Source: Dermatophagoides farinae (Eukaryota > Arthropoda > Arachnida > Sarcoptiformes > Pyroglyphidae). From it: a stretch of DNA of 64,000 nucleotides. This document shows positions 47,667 through 60,367 of this stretch, one piece after another. The notes below the pieces were generated by a model that saw nothing but the letters and a program-made list of their open reading frames with translations, was not told the origin of the DNA and did no database searches. Both the position numbers and the translations under genes were made by a program. The stretch lies in NCBI RefSeq assembly GCF_024713945.1, contig NC_134684.1:2647001-2711000 (forward strand), written 5' to 3'. The first letter of the stretch is position 1. Each line of letters opens with the position of its first letter.

Positions 47667-48455
47667 ATGGCACTTTTCGACATCATGACAATTGTGGCTT
47701 TGGCATACATCATCATCAACAATCATAGCCACTACTATTCTGCCATCATTATCATCAATGTAAAGGAAATTGTAATTGTACAAAAGAAGAACGACGTCAT
47801 CGTCGTCATGGTGAACATGTATGGATTCATGGATTTTGGACTCATTTTAGGCGCCATTTTTTCAATCGAATCTACGTTAAAATTCCAATTGGAACAACCT
47901 ATAGGTATGATGTTTTTTTTTATTTCATATTCATCTCAATTGTCATTTTTTTTTTTTGTTTATAAGTGTGTTTATGTTTTCACATTGTAAGATCGAATGT
48001 CATGTGCCGGCTATTAACATCAAAATATTCATCATTGTTATATTGGTTTTTTTTTAATTATCACCTTGACATCTTGAATCTAATATAGATTGACAAATAG
48101 AAAAAAATTTCAACAATCCTATCATTTGATTGGATTGTTGATTGATCAAAATTTTATTTTGTTTTTAGTCTTTGACTCTTATCTCCAACAATTTAATTAG
48201 TTTAATCATCATCAATTTATAATATCCGTAGCAACAACAACAACAACAAAACTTGATGGCCATGTTTATCCGTATATATTATATATTAGTATTGCATTTT
48301 TGATTGATTTTTATTTTATTTGATTGATTCAATGAACAATTTGATTAGTTATCATTCGATTTTCAGACCAAGTAAAGGAAAAAATAAAACAACTTTTTTT
48401 TAAAGAATCCTGTCCGTTTTATTATGATGATGTTTGTGCTTTAGGTACATTCTAA
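47667..48455 (+). CDS. Possible two-exon gene, unknown product
   Basis: Exon 1 would be ATG 47667 to 47904 (CTATAG|GTATGA) and exon 2 48367-48455 (TTTTCAG|AC...). In phase, this joins ...LKFQLEQPI to DQVKEKIKQLFFKESCPFYY and ends DDVCALGTF. Exon 2 has protein-like composition and A/T-ending codons. Exon 1 starts with a hydrophobic MALFDIMTIVALAYIII that could be a signal or membrane segment. However, another exon 1 frame (TAG at 47728-47730, then HYHQCKGNCNCTKEERRHRR and on) has codon use more like neighbouring genes. So the exon 1 frame is uncertain and an indel may be present. No family was recognised. Confidence 0.3.
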
Positions 48456-51400
48456 TCAAACAGGATTCAACATTTCATCGGTTTATTGATCCGTATTTCA
48501 CAATTCATTCAGTTCAATTTGATTGAGTTGAGATTTGTTTTTTTTCGAATAAAAAAACAACAAACAATTTTTTTTGATTTTTTTAAAAAAAAAACATGTT
48601 TGTCAATTTTAAATTTCACTGGAAATATGATTGCATAATATGATTAAATGAGGAAAAAATTGTAAATAATTACGTTTTGAATTTCACTTTAAGTACAAAT
48701 CGAATCGATCAACAACGAATGATGTGATTCTGTGAAAATTTGAAAATTTTTGACAATGAATTTTATTTCTTTAGAAAAGTGGGAAAAAAAACTAGACAAA
48801 GGTGAAGAAATCATCTTCAAATTATTATTAGAAAATTTTCTTTGATGAAAGGCTAAGGTTAATTGAAAAAAACAAAAAAAAATTTCAATCATCCGATTAT
48901 ATATAATCCGATAATCAAATATGTGAATGCAATCTTATCATACATGAATAATTTTGTTGTTCAAATTGTTGTGCAAATACATGTCTATTTTGTGTACTTG
49001 TGTGTGTGTGTGTTTATCTATGTAATAATAATTTCTATCAATGCAATCAATAATAGATAATTGTAGAATCATCAGTAATTGTATAAAAGATCATTATTTG
49101 TACAAACTAAAGTGAGGATGAATTCTATTCATTTTATTTGATGTTTGTAAGAAGAAAATTGATTGATTTATTGATTGATTGAAATGGAAATTAATAATAA
49201 TATAGAAATTAAGATGTTGATGTTCGACCAATGATTGATTGATTGATTGATTGATGGATGTATTGGTCATATAGATTATTTAGATAAATAAAAACATCAT
49301 TAAAAATGATGGTAATGGTGATGATGCAACTATGATCACAATGCAATCAATCAAACAAACATTAACTATTTGTGGATGAAAAATTATGATGATGGTGTTT
49401 TTTTTTGTTGTTAATTCAATTTCCGTTTGTCGTTTTCATATTGTAAATTTTTATTTATGTTGAATAATAACGATAATAATATTGATTTTAATGATATTAG
49501 AAAAAAAATATGGCGTCCATACATATTGTGTTCGTGACTTTTGAATATATGAATATTTTTGTTTGTTTATGTTTGAATTTTTCAAATGTTTGTTTATGAA
49601 ATTTTTTTTTTGTCGATATCGATAATTTCTATATCATGTTTTCATCATCATCATCATCATCATTATCGTCGTCATATATATCTAATATTAATAGTAAAAA
49701 AAAAATACGATTGTCATGTGTACGTTGACCATAAATGAAATCTATTTCTGTATATTGACAAATAAGGTTTAAATGATGGCAATATGATGATGATGATGAT
49801 GATGATCAACAGTTTGTTATGTCAACAATCTCAATGATATCATCGATATGAAAATGACATCCAAGTCCAATCTTGAATTCAATTTCCATCGATGTTGATG
49901 ACGATGTTTATGTTGATGTTGATGTTGATGTTGACAATAACAAGGAATAATTGGCTCAATTATTGACGTTTATTTTAAATTATATTCATATAAATGATCG
50001 TCATCAGATGAATTCAAAAAAAATTATTGTGTAGTTAGTGTGTTACGTCGAAATACGTAATAATCTGTAATTAATTAATTTTGTATATGATCTTTATCAT
50101 TTGTGATATTATTATGAGTGCAAAATATGGAAAGAAAAATTGAAAAAACAATTCGGTCAATGTCATCATCATCATTGATGTGTACCAAAAATATCATGTC
50201 GGATCATGCATCAGATTTATTTACAATCAATGAAACAAACAAAATAAAAATCATAGCTTCAAAAGTGTCAACCATTGTTTCTATTTCTAGGCTATATATA
50301 TATATGAATGTGTACATTTATTCTCATTCTTGTTATTTTAATGTTTGTTTTTTGATGCTACTATTTCATCTGTGTATTGTGTGAGAATAATATATTATAT
50401 ATAATATATAATATATGTGTATCGATGATTTTGCTTTTTGTTTGCACTCATAATCAAAAAAAAACTTGCTTGTCACTTGTGTATATACAGTTGTAACATA
50501 TGGCCAAATGTGAAAATTTTCATAAATAGTTCAAGAATCTTCATCATCATCATATGAATTATAATAGAAAAAAAATTGTAGTAGAGCAAATGTAAAATGA
50601 TTATAATCCTAACCAGAGCAATTAATAACAACAACAACAACAACAACAACGACAAAAATCTGAACCAAATTAAATAGGAAAAAAAACTAGCAGCATAGAA
50701 GAACTTGTTGCATCGTACAACAAGCATATTAACCATTGTCTCCATGTTTCAGTTTTTTATTTATTTTTTTTGGTATTCATTTTGTTGTTGTTGTTGTTTT
50801 TTTTTTTGAATGGATTATTTTGGACGAAAAAAAATACTCTATCATTATGGTTAATACTTCAATAAAAATTATGATTATCTGATTTGAATAATCCGATAAT
50901 TTCATGGGATATTCCATCATTTATAATTTGGACGAATGGCGAATATGTATGAACATCATCATAACCATTTTCATTTGAATTTTGTTGCAAAGCCGACGAC
51001 GACGACGACGATGATGATGATGATGATTATGTTGGATATATGATTCCAACATTTTATACAACAAACATACAATCATCATGGTGTTGATGATGGCAATGAT
51101 AGTGGTGATGGCGCCGCCATGATATTATTCAAGATTTTTTTTTCCTCTTTCTTTTTTTTTCTCACTCTTTTTTTTGTACGGTTCGGTTCGTTTTGTTTCG
51201 TCGAATTTCTTCGAATGCAACATCTTCACCAATTCGGCAAAACATACTAAACTTAACATCTCGTTTTTTCATCATCATCATCATCGTCGTCTTGGTTCGT
51301 TTGTTAAATGGTATGTTTATGATTCGATGTAAATTTTTTTGTTTTTGGCCGACAAACGGTATAATAAATTTTCATTTGCATAATAATATAAAATCATCAA

Positions 51401-53597
51401 TTTCACAACTATGAAAATTTCAGATAAACATGATGTTGTTGTCTGTTTGTGTTTGAATTTTCAATCATATGATATATCGATTTTTCATCATCAATAATAA
51501 TTGATTGAAATGAAATGTTTTCTTTTCCAACACTGATAATGATAACTGTTTTTGGAAAAAATTCAAGTTATTTAATCAATGTTTTGAATGTGATTTTTGT
51601 TTCATTCAAATTCATTCATCTTGTTGATTTGAATATGAATTTTATGTTATATTTTGAAATTCACTAGTAATTATTGACAAGTCATTGTCCTTTCATTTTT
51701 TTTGTGATTATTGACAACAGGTATGTTACCGTTATATGTTTTGGATTGTTATTATCTGAAAAATTTCATGTTATTGTCTATCAATATAATGATAATGATG
51801 ATATTTGCGAATATTTATCATTTCATCAAATGTAAATGATTTTCAAACATTTTTCATTCGTTTGTCATTTTGAAAAAATCTGAATTTTCATTTCGTTAAT
51901 ATTTGATGCTTGTGAATTGTATCATGATTTCTCTTGATGTACCGATTTGTTTTTTTTTCTATTTTTTTGTATGTATAAATTGATTATATAGGTGTCAACA
52001 GACCCTCTGTCCATCATATAATAATCATATATTAATATTAATGACGATGAAAATGAAAGAAGAAAAATTTGCAATACCATAAATACAAATATGTATGGTG
52101 GATTTCCTTCTTCATTTGAGTATTGTTTACCTTTGGACCTTTTTTCAGGCAAGATTAATCCAATATTTGATTTTTTTTTTGTTGGCTAAAGATATCACAA
52201 AATCAAATATTGATTCATTTGTTGTTTTTGCTTTGTGAATGGAAAAATTTTTTTCGCCGATCCCGGAACAAAAGAGAGCATCATTTTAGTTTTGTTGTCT
52301 ACGATTGACATTTTTATTTTGATTTTTTTTTTTGGTAACATAACTGTGATATCTATATAGCGAAAAAAAAAAATTTTCATACAGTATGATGTAATCAATC
52401 GACTTGTCTGTTTTTAATCAATTCATTCATTCATTTACTGTTTAAATTGTTTAGATAGATTTTATATGATTGTGACCAATTGTATGTCGTTCATATTTTT
52501 TTCCCGGTTTTCAATTTGTTTATCGATTTTTGACCTCTAATTGTTTGTTTGTTAGTTTGTTTGTTATATTCCTCATCATCATCATGTTTCTTTGTTCGAC
52601 CTGTTCTTAAAATAGAGAGAGAGAGAGAAAAAAAAAAACCTTCAGGTTTTTCTTTTTCTCTTTAAATTTAAATTGCATGAAAGAAAAATAAATAAAAACT
52701 TGACATTGCTCAGAGTGGTTCTTCAACTCTTTCATTCTAATGGTTAGGGGAAAACACCTTTTTTTTCTTCATACACATTTGTATGGCTGAAAGGCATATA
52801 ATTGCATAATATAACAATTATAATATTGAAATGAAACTAGTTAGATAGAAAGATAAAGATAGCCTCTTGTCATAGCAAAAATAACATTACCATTGAAAAG
52901 AATATCTGAATTATGAATTAAAATTCTCGATTTAATTTACTACTACTACTAATAATTAGATTCGGCATAAAAGGATTGGTATTCCATAAATAAATTTTTT
53001 TTATTTGATACTCCCCTTTTTGGTGATGATGAGATGAGAATTTGCATCGCATTCTTTTTTTTGGATGAATTCCAATTCTTCAAATTCATTCTATAAACGA
53101 TCTTTTTTTTGTTGACGTTAACGTTGTTGTTGTTGTTGTTGTTTATACAAAACATCATTAAAAACGTAAGAGAGGAGGGAGTATACTGTTGATAGAATTT
53201 TTTTTTCTTGTTCATTTCATTCTGATGACGAAATTGAATATTTCAATCCTAATAGAATATATGTTCATATGATGACGTTGATATTTTTAGATTTTTTTCT
53301 CCCTCTCTCTCTCTCTCTCAAAAAAAAACCAATTCTTTCTTCATCAAAGAATCATCTTTGTTACTAGCATTCGTTTTTCCTGGTCGATTATGAAATATTT
53401 GACTTATGAAAACTGAATTACTGAATAAACAAAAATTTTTTTTTTTTGAAAAAAATGAGAAAAATTTTGTTTAATCCATAAAATTTCAATATATTCTTAA
53501 TGTTTATGGCCATACAATAATGATTGCAAACATTGGCCACAAAAATTTATGTACATTTTTTTTATATAAATTGTACAAGAATCCATCTAAATGGCTA

Positions 53598-53632
53598 GTG
53601 TGTGTGTATGTGTGTGTGTGTGTGTGTGTGTG
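53598..53632. repeat. (GT)n microsatellite
   Basis: About 17 GT units with one A interruption, one of the longest in the window. Confidence 0.9.
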
Positions 53633-55195
53633 CGTCTTTATGTTTAGATTTTGATTGCAACCATTTGTCATCATACAGTTGCCTAGGTCACCTACGAAAA
53701 TATTGATGCTGACCTACAAATAGATAAATTGGCAATACAATAACCATCTGCAATCGATCAAAATTCAATTTGATAACAATGATGAAATGATTGTGCAAAA
53801 AAAAAAAAAATAGGTCCCTGGATCAAAAAATGAATGCTACATGCTAAATGTTTGTTACCCAATACCCAATTTATTTATCATGATTTCATGATAATTATGA
53901 TGATGAAATTATTGAATATAGCCATACAGTTAGGCACAAATTTTATATACACACACACACACACGCTCATAGATAGATGAAATCGGTTTCTTTTTCTCAA
54001 ACCATTTTTTGTTTTGTTTTGTTTTGTTTGATTTACTGTTGACTGATTTTTATATGAATGACATTTGTTGCATTTCGCCCTTATATATGATGGCCTCGTG
54101 ATTATGACTGAAACTATTTCGCATGTATTTATGTATTGCACATACTCAAGATAATTTAAAATCAGTTCATTTTTTTTATTTAGTGACAAATTCATAGAGT
54201 TATAAAATTAAAAACTATATCGATCATACGATCATTCTTTAAATGATTTTTTCCTTTTCCTTTCGATAATGGAAATTTTTTTTTTTTGGCATTAACAACC
54301 ACCCATTTCGATGATGATGAGATGATTGCAGATGTGTTGTTACAAAATGAACAAACAAATTTAGATAACTTATCATAAATGAAATCACATTAAAGATGAA
54401 ATCAAATTTCCATCTTTTTATTTATCAAAGGTTATTTCCAGAGAAAATTTCGTATAAATGCACTCGCACGTGCTACATATTGATGATTTGATTATACATA
54501 TGATTTGTCCATATTATATACAGAATTCACTAAATTCAATAGAAAATTTGTATTGGAATTTTTAATAGATTCTATTTTAGGCGAATGAATTCTCTTCATT
54601 ATATTTTTTTTATCGATAATCGTGATTTCAACAAATGATGATGATGATGATGATGATTGCAATTGGAAATTGAAAACCATTATATTTACAATAATTACAA
54701 CAATTGTAAATTGTATTTCATGTTTTGTTTAAAAATGAAAAAGAAAAAAGACAGACGAGCGAACCTCTTACGTAAAAAAAAGGAGTAACTAAAAAACGTA
54801 AACGCTATTTGATTATACATTGGTCGATTCGATAAAATTTCGAAATTTTTTTTTCATTTTATTTATTTATATGCAAAAAAAAAATCCACCATTTTTTCCC
54901 ATGTATATATTTCATTATGATGATCAATTTTATTCATATAACGTATAAATATTTTTTTTTTTCATTATTTCAATTTCAAAGGTTCCCAGGTTACACACAC
55001 ACACATATACATAATTACACGGTTGTTAATTAATCCATTGGCTATATATTAATTGAAAATGTGTGTGGGAGAAAGAGAGAGAGAGAGAGAGAAACAACAT
55101 AAAAAAAAGGAAAAAGAAATCAATAATCAGGTGCAATCCACCATCAAAATCATCATCACCACCATCATCATTGGCAATAAAGATAAGGATTTTTT

Positions 55196-55196
55196 T

Positions 55197-55229
<33 letters not shown>

Positions 55230-55230
55230 G
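55196..55230. repeat. (TTG)n microsatellite
   Basis: Eleven or so TTG units, about 1 kb upstream of the raw-like gene. Overlapping frames give Leu, Val or Cys runs. Confidence 0.9.
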
Positions 55231-56196
55231 ATTGGATATCATTTTTTTTGTGGACCCAAATAACAATGTTGTTATAATTATTATTATCCTTGGATTTGGA
55301 TTTGATTTTTTTTGGCTAGTAATTCCTTTGAAATTATAAATACAATACAATGATTTTAAAATTTAATGAAAAAAAAAAAAATAAATCGAATGTGAGTAAA
55401 CTCCCATCATCATTTCTATTTCTGTAATCCCGTTCTTTTTTTTCTTTTCGTTTGGGAATATTACCAGAAATAAATTAGATTTCTATTCAATTAAAAAAAA
55501 AAATGTTGATCAATCATGATTGACGAAGGTAGATTAACTTTGATTTTCTTTTTTTTTTAAATTTTTTTTAATCCAATACATCAAGTTATCATCATCATCA
55601 ACATTGGCATCAATATAATAATTTAATTGATGATGATGATTTTATTTAAAATCATTATGTCCATCCATCCATCTATCCAATCATCCATACATCGCATTAT
55701 CATCATCATCATCATTCCATATTCTTATCACGTGTGTATGATGATAACAGTGTAATATCCAGTGATTTCCATTACAAGAAGGAGTGTCTTTTTTTTATGT
55801 TCTCTTATTTTATTGTCTGTTATTAGATTTTTTTTTTGTTTTGTTTTGTTTCATTCTTCTACCTCTACATTCAAAATGAAAATTTTGATTGAGAAAAAAA
55901 GATTGAAGATTTTTTTTTTGGTAGCTGCTTATATATATAAAAAGGTTTCGTTTAGTGTCGATAAAACTTTATAATACAAATGAAACTTTCGATCTATCGA
56001 AATATATACACTGATATATTGTGAATAATAAAAGAAAAAAAAACTTAATCTGATTACATTCTTCGTTGAAAAAAAATGGCTTTAAAATTACTTTGATTTT
56101 TTTTTCTACCCATTACTTCGACCGATTTTTGGATTTTTTTTTTTTTTTAATGTTTTCTGATTGATTTAATCTGTGAAATTTTTTTTTTGTTACAAA

Positions 56197-59100
56197 ATGA
56201 GTTTAATACTAACGACCAATTCAATTCATAACCATGGTTTCAATTTTATCAGTGACGATTATCGTCACTGTGATAATGACCGCATATTGATGATGACCAA
56301 TGTGATTGATGATGATTCTCATTCAAATGATGGTGATGATGATGAAAAAAATTTTTCCAAATCATTTCAATCATCAATATTATCATTAATTGATGATGTT
56401 GATGTTAATCTACATGATAATGATCAACATGATGATGATTATCAATTTAAATTTGACAACAATGATGATTATGATTTCAATATTAATTTATAATAATAAT
56501 AATAATTTCGATCAATCTAAAGGAAAACAACTGTCACAATCATTAACATCATTATCGAAAACATCCGATAAAACATTGGCAACATTGGTTTCAACAAGCG
56601 TCAAACATCGTCATGATCATCATGGAAAAAGTATTGAAATGCCAAAAGAACAAGAAGCAATCGTTGATTGCAATCAATGTTCAACAACCACAGCAACGAA
56701 AACGTTTCTGTTCATCATCTTTATCGAAAACTTCATCATCATTTGATGAAATTAAACAACCATCAATTAACAATATCGATAACATTCAATACGAACAAAA
56801 ACAAGAACAATCAGAATCATTCATCATTAACAAAAAACAGGCAAACGTGGATAGTTGCTATTTTTCTGGAAGTGATTCTTCATTATCATCGACATCTAGT
56901 ATCGAAGATATTAATCAATCATCTATGAAAATGTCACCATCATTGCCTTTGCCATTTGTATATGGTGAATTGACAAGGTATATTTAAAAAAAACGAATCT
57001 TTTCAAATGTTTTCATTTTAATTCAAATTATTATCAATCTAGACGTTGGCATGATGCTTGGTTATTAGATAACACAAACGACAGAGGAAATATTAATAGG
57101 AAGGAAATAAACACGGCCACTGTCAAATATGATGATGATGATGATGATGATGATGATTGTGATATTAATGTTAATCATCATCATTTTATGACGAAACAAA
57201 ACTCAATTGCTTTTGACAAACAAAAATATGTACAATCCAAATCAAACAATTATAATAACAATGATGGCAATAATTGTAATAATCATAATCATAATAATAA
57301 TCCTGTTACATATCAACGACGTTTGATTAGAGATATTCAATCAAAATTTCATTTTATTGATCTTTATCCAACTGAATCACAAATTTATGAAATGATACAA
57401 TTTGCATCGAAATGTTCTCGACGTAAAACATTGCATACAATTTCTGAAGCGGCCACAACAGAAGCAATTAATGTCAAACAATCGAATAATAATAATAAAC
57501 CAGCTGAAACTGGATTAACATTTGGAGAGTTTTGTTTTTTTGCCAGTGTTTTAACAACAAATGCTCGGTAAATTGACTATCGATTTTTTTCTTTAATTGT
57601 ACAATTATTTGATAATGGATTGTTTCTTTTTTTGCTATTTAAATTAGTGCATCACATAATTCACGTCAATTCATGTCGAATCATGTGTCGCCAATTCGTA
57701 TGGAACATTTTCAACAACAAACATCCAATCATGGTTTTTCAGCTGCTGTAGCTCATTATAATAATCGTAATAGCAATCAAACACCGGGTCATTATAGTTA
57801 TCCTCATCTACGTGGTGGCTATCCTAGCCATCATCGAACTAGTCTAGTCGACGGTCATGTTAATTCTAATCCAAACAAATTTGATAGTAAGTTGTTATCA
57901 TATTAAACATCGAATTAAATTTAATTATTTTAATTCGAATTCGAATCATCAGTTTTTCTTGGCGGCTCCTGTAACCCAACACGTTGGCGTTTAGATCTGG
58001 TGATGCCCGAGTTGAAAAAGAAATGTCTCACCTATTATAATCCAGTAAGTGACTGAGATGCTTACAATGAATATACTTATATTGATTATTTATCATGAAA
58101 AACAAATTAGCAAGTCGATCATTGGGGACCAGAACTTATTGAAATGGAAAGCTATGCCAAACAAAATTCTGATGTATTATTTTTCGTTGTCGATAATCAA
58201 ACACGTGCCATTGCATCGATGATTGAAGTTGCATTTATTGCTGCATCATCGAGAAAATTGATTCTGGTCATTATTGATCTCGAACCATGGTCTGAACAAA
58301 CAACCATTGGTGATGATCATATTTGTAAAGAAGAATATGAATATTTACGTCGTGGTCGTCAATATCTTCGTGATATTGTAGAACGTGAAGAAATCCCTAT
58401 ATTCTGTGATATTTCTAAAGCTCTTCGTTCGGCTATTCAAATTCTTGATGAAAATGTTTGGCCACAAGATTTAGCTCATAGTGATGATGTCATACCAGTG
58501 AAAAATGGACGAATTTCATTGGGTGAAAAAATTATTCAAGTTAATCATGTATATAATCAATCGAGAAATTCTAAAGAAGAAGTCACGATGAAAGAATTGA
58601 GTTTTGCTTATCTTAGTTGGACACGACGAGTTATAACATCGGATTTGTTGAGACAAATCGCTAGATGGCATTTAGCTCAAAAATCATCAGATGGAAAAAC
58701 TGTTGATATACTTCCACCTTTTGATCAGATTCCATTAGATTTTAATGATTTCTGTATTATTGTATCCGAACTTGAAATGCAATGGAATCGGATGCAAAAT
58801 ATTTCTGATGAAAATGAAATCAATCAAAATATAGATTGTGATGTTGAACGAATTTCGGAAGGATCTGAAAATTCTGAAACAACTGGAAGAGATAGTTTTA
58901 CAAGTACAACAACAATTGAAACGGATTCGGATAGCTGCCGAACATTGAATTCGAAGAAAAAAACCAAATCAAAGAAAAAATCTTCTAGCAGCCATAAACG
59001 ATCATCTTCTAATGAAACTACCAATACAGTCATTAATCAAGTTGTAGAGAAAATTTCCACTCTATTCAAATCATGGGGAATAGATCCTGGCATTAATAAC

Positions 59101-60367
59101 AATAATGAACCAAATGTTAATTCTGAAAACACAAAGAAAGAAAAAAATAGAAAACATCGTAATTCTTCAAAAACAAAAAAATCAAATTCTTTGAATAGAA
59201 AAGTATTTACTAGCGAAACGGATGTAATTGAAAAATCTTATGCACCAATGTTTAATTCTCCATCAACGGCAATGATCAATCCATCCTATATGCCGCCAGA
59301 AGAATATATGATGAGATCTAGTCAATCATTGAATCAATTGAATTTGGATATCGATTATCGTAATCAACAACAACATCAACATCGTCATCATCGACAATCA
59401 TATCATTTGAATCCACCACATCAACATCATCTAAATCATTACCATCATTATCCTCCTCGTCATCGTAATTCTGTATCACCATTTCGTAAATCATCATCAC
59501 CTCGTCTTGCCTATATGGACCAATCCAATATGAACTATGAAGATCCTCATGTGAATTATCGTCGTCGTTCCTATAATCAACATCGATCATCGACAGCATT
59601 TTTACCGCCACTACATTCATCACATCGTCAGCAAACATCACATATGATTTCGTCATCATCACAAACATCAATTAATTCCATGAACGAGAATGGCTATGAT
59701 CTTTATCTTGGTGGTTATTTGGATTCAACATTGTTACAGGATAAGATTATACCATCGCTCAAGTAAGTCTAATCAGTGAATCCTTTAAATCCTTATTAAT
59801 GAAATTTACCCGTTTAATAAACAAATTACAGAAAGAATTCGATCACGTTCAGTTTGCCAAAGTTTGATAAACTAGCCAAATATGAACGTATGACACCATT
59901 AGAAGCGATAAATATTGAAAAATGTCGGCTACTTTTTTTCGTGATACCGGAGGATTCATTAGATATTTCATCAATGATTGTGGTAAGTTTTTTTTGTCGT
60001 GCATTTTCTCTATTGATTTTAATCGAAAATATTTTTCTATCATAAAAATAGGCCGCCCATTATGTTGGATTGGGCTTTCAAGTGGTACTCTGTATTCAAT
60101 ATATCGATCCGGTTAAATCAAAATTAGCTTCAAAGGTAACGATTTTTTTTATCGATTATTGATCATTTAATTAATTGTTTCTTTCCACTTGTTTCCACAA
60201 ACAAATCGACATCATTATCTTAACAGTTGAGTCCAATGGCAGTCAAAGATTATAATCGTGGTCGATCATATCTTTCGGATATGGCAACCAAATCTCATGT
60301 ACCGGTTTTCGATGATATCGATGAAGCAATTCAATGCTGTATTGATTGTTGTCTCCGTGAACGATGA
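56197..60367 (+). CDS. raw: raw-like protein with two nucleoside 2-deoxyribosyltransferase-like halves
   Basis: Eight exons by phase: about 56197-56977, 57043-57567, 57648-57886, 57953-58044, 58111-59762, 59832-59982, 60052-60135 and 60227-60367. Introns are 65-91 bp. Exon 1 is low-complexity and changes frame twice (near 56490 and 56690). Its end, LPLPFVYGELTR, joins RWHDAWLLDN. An EF-hand-like pair follows (LTFGEFCFFASVL; a second at PLDFNDFCIIVSELEM). Half one reads DIFLGGSCNPTRWRLDLVMP, then YNPQVDHWGPELIE and IASMIEVAFIAASSRKLILV. The Glu of SMIE (58225-58227) sits where the transferase nucleophile lies. Half two, after a Ser/Lys/His-rich linker, reads CRLLFFVIPEDSLDISSMIV and lacks that Glu. 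Drosophila raw restrains JNK signalling in dorsal closure; I recall the same domain there. Enzyme activity is unproven. An AATAAA lies at 60699-60704. Confidence 0.75.

Larger units (their letters stand above)
48456..56196. other. Gene-poor, simple-repeat-rich region upstream of the raw-like gene
   Basis: No gene can be supported over 7.7 kb. It contains (TTGA)n near 49230, CAT/GAT tracts, an alternating TA/AT-rich block near 50390-50420, a long GT run and a long TTG run. Earlier non-coding exons and the promoter of the raw-like gene may lie here, but I cannot place them. Confidence 0.55.

Noticed and set aside
60052-60135. Treating the raw-like gene as ending at 59766
   Set aside because: The frame stop there follows an intron donor (CTCAA|GTAAGT); three further exons continue in phase and complete a second deoxyribosyltransferase-like half.
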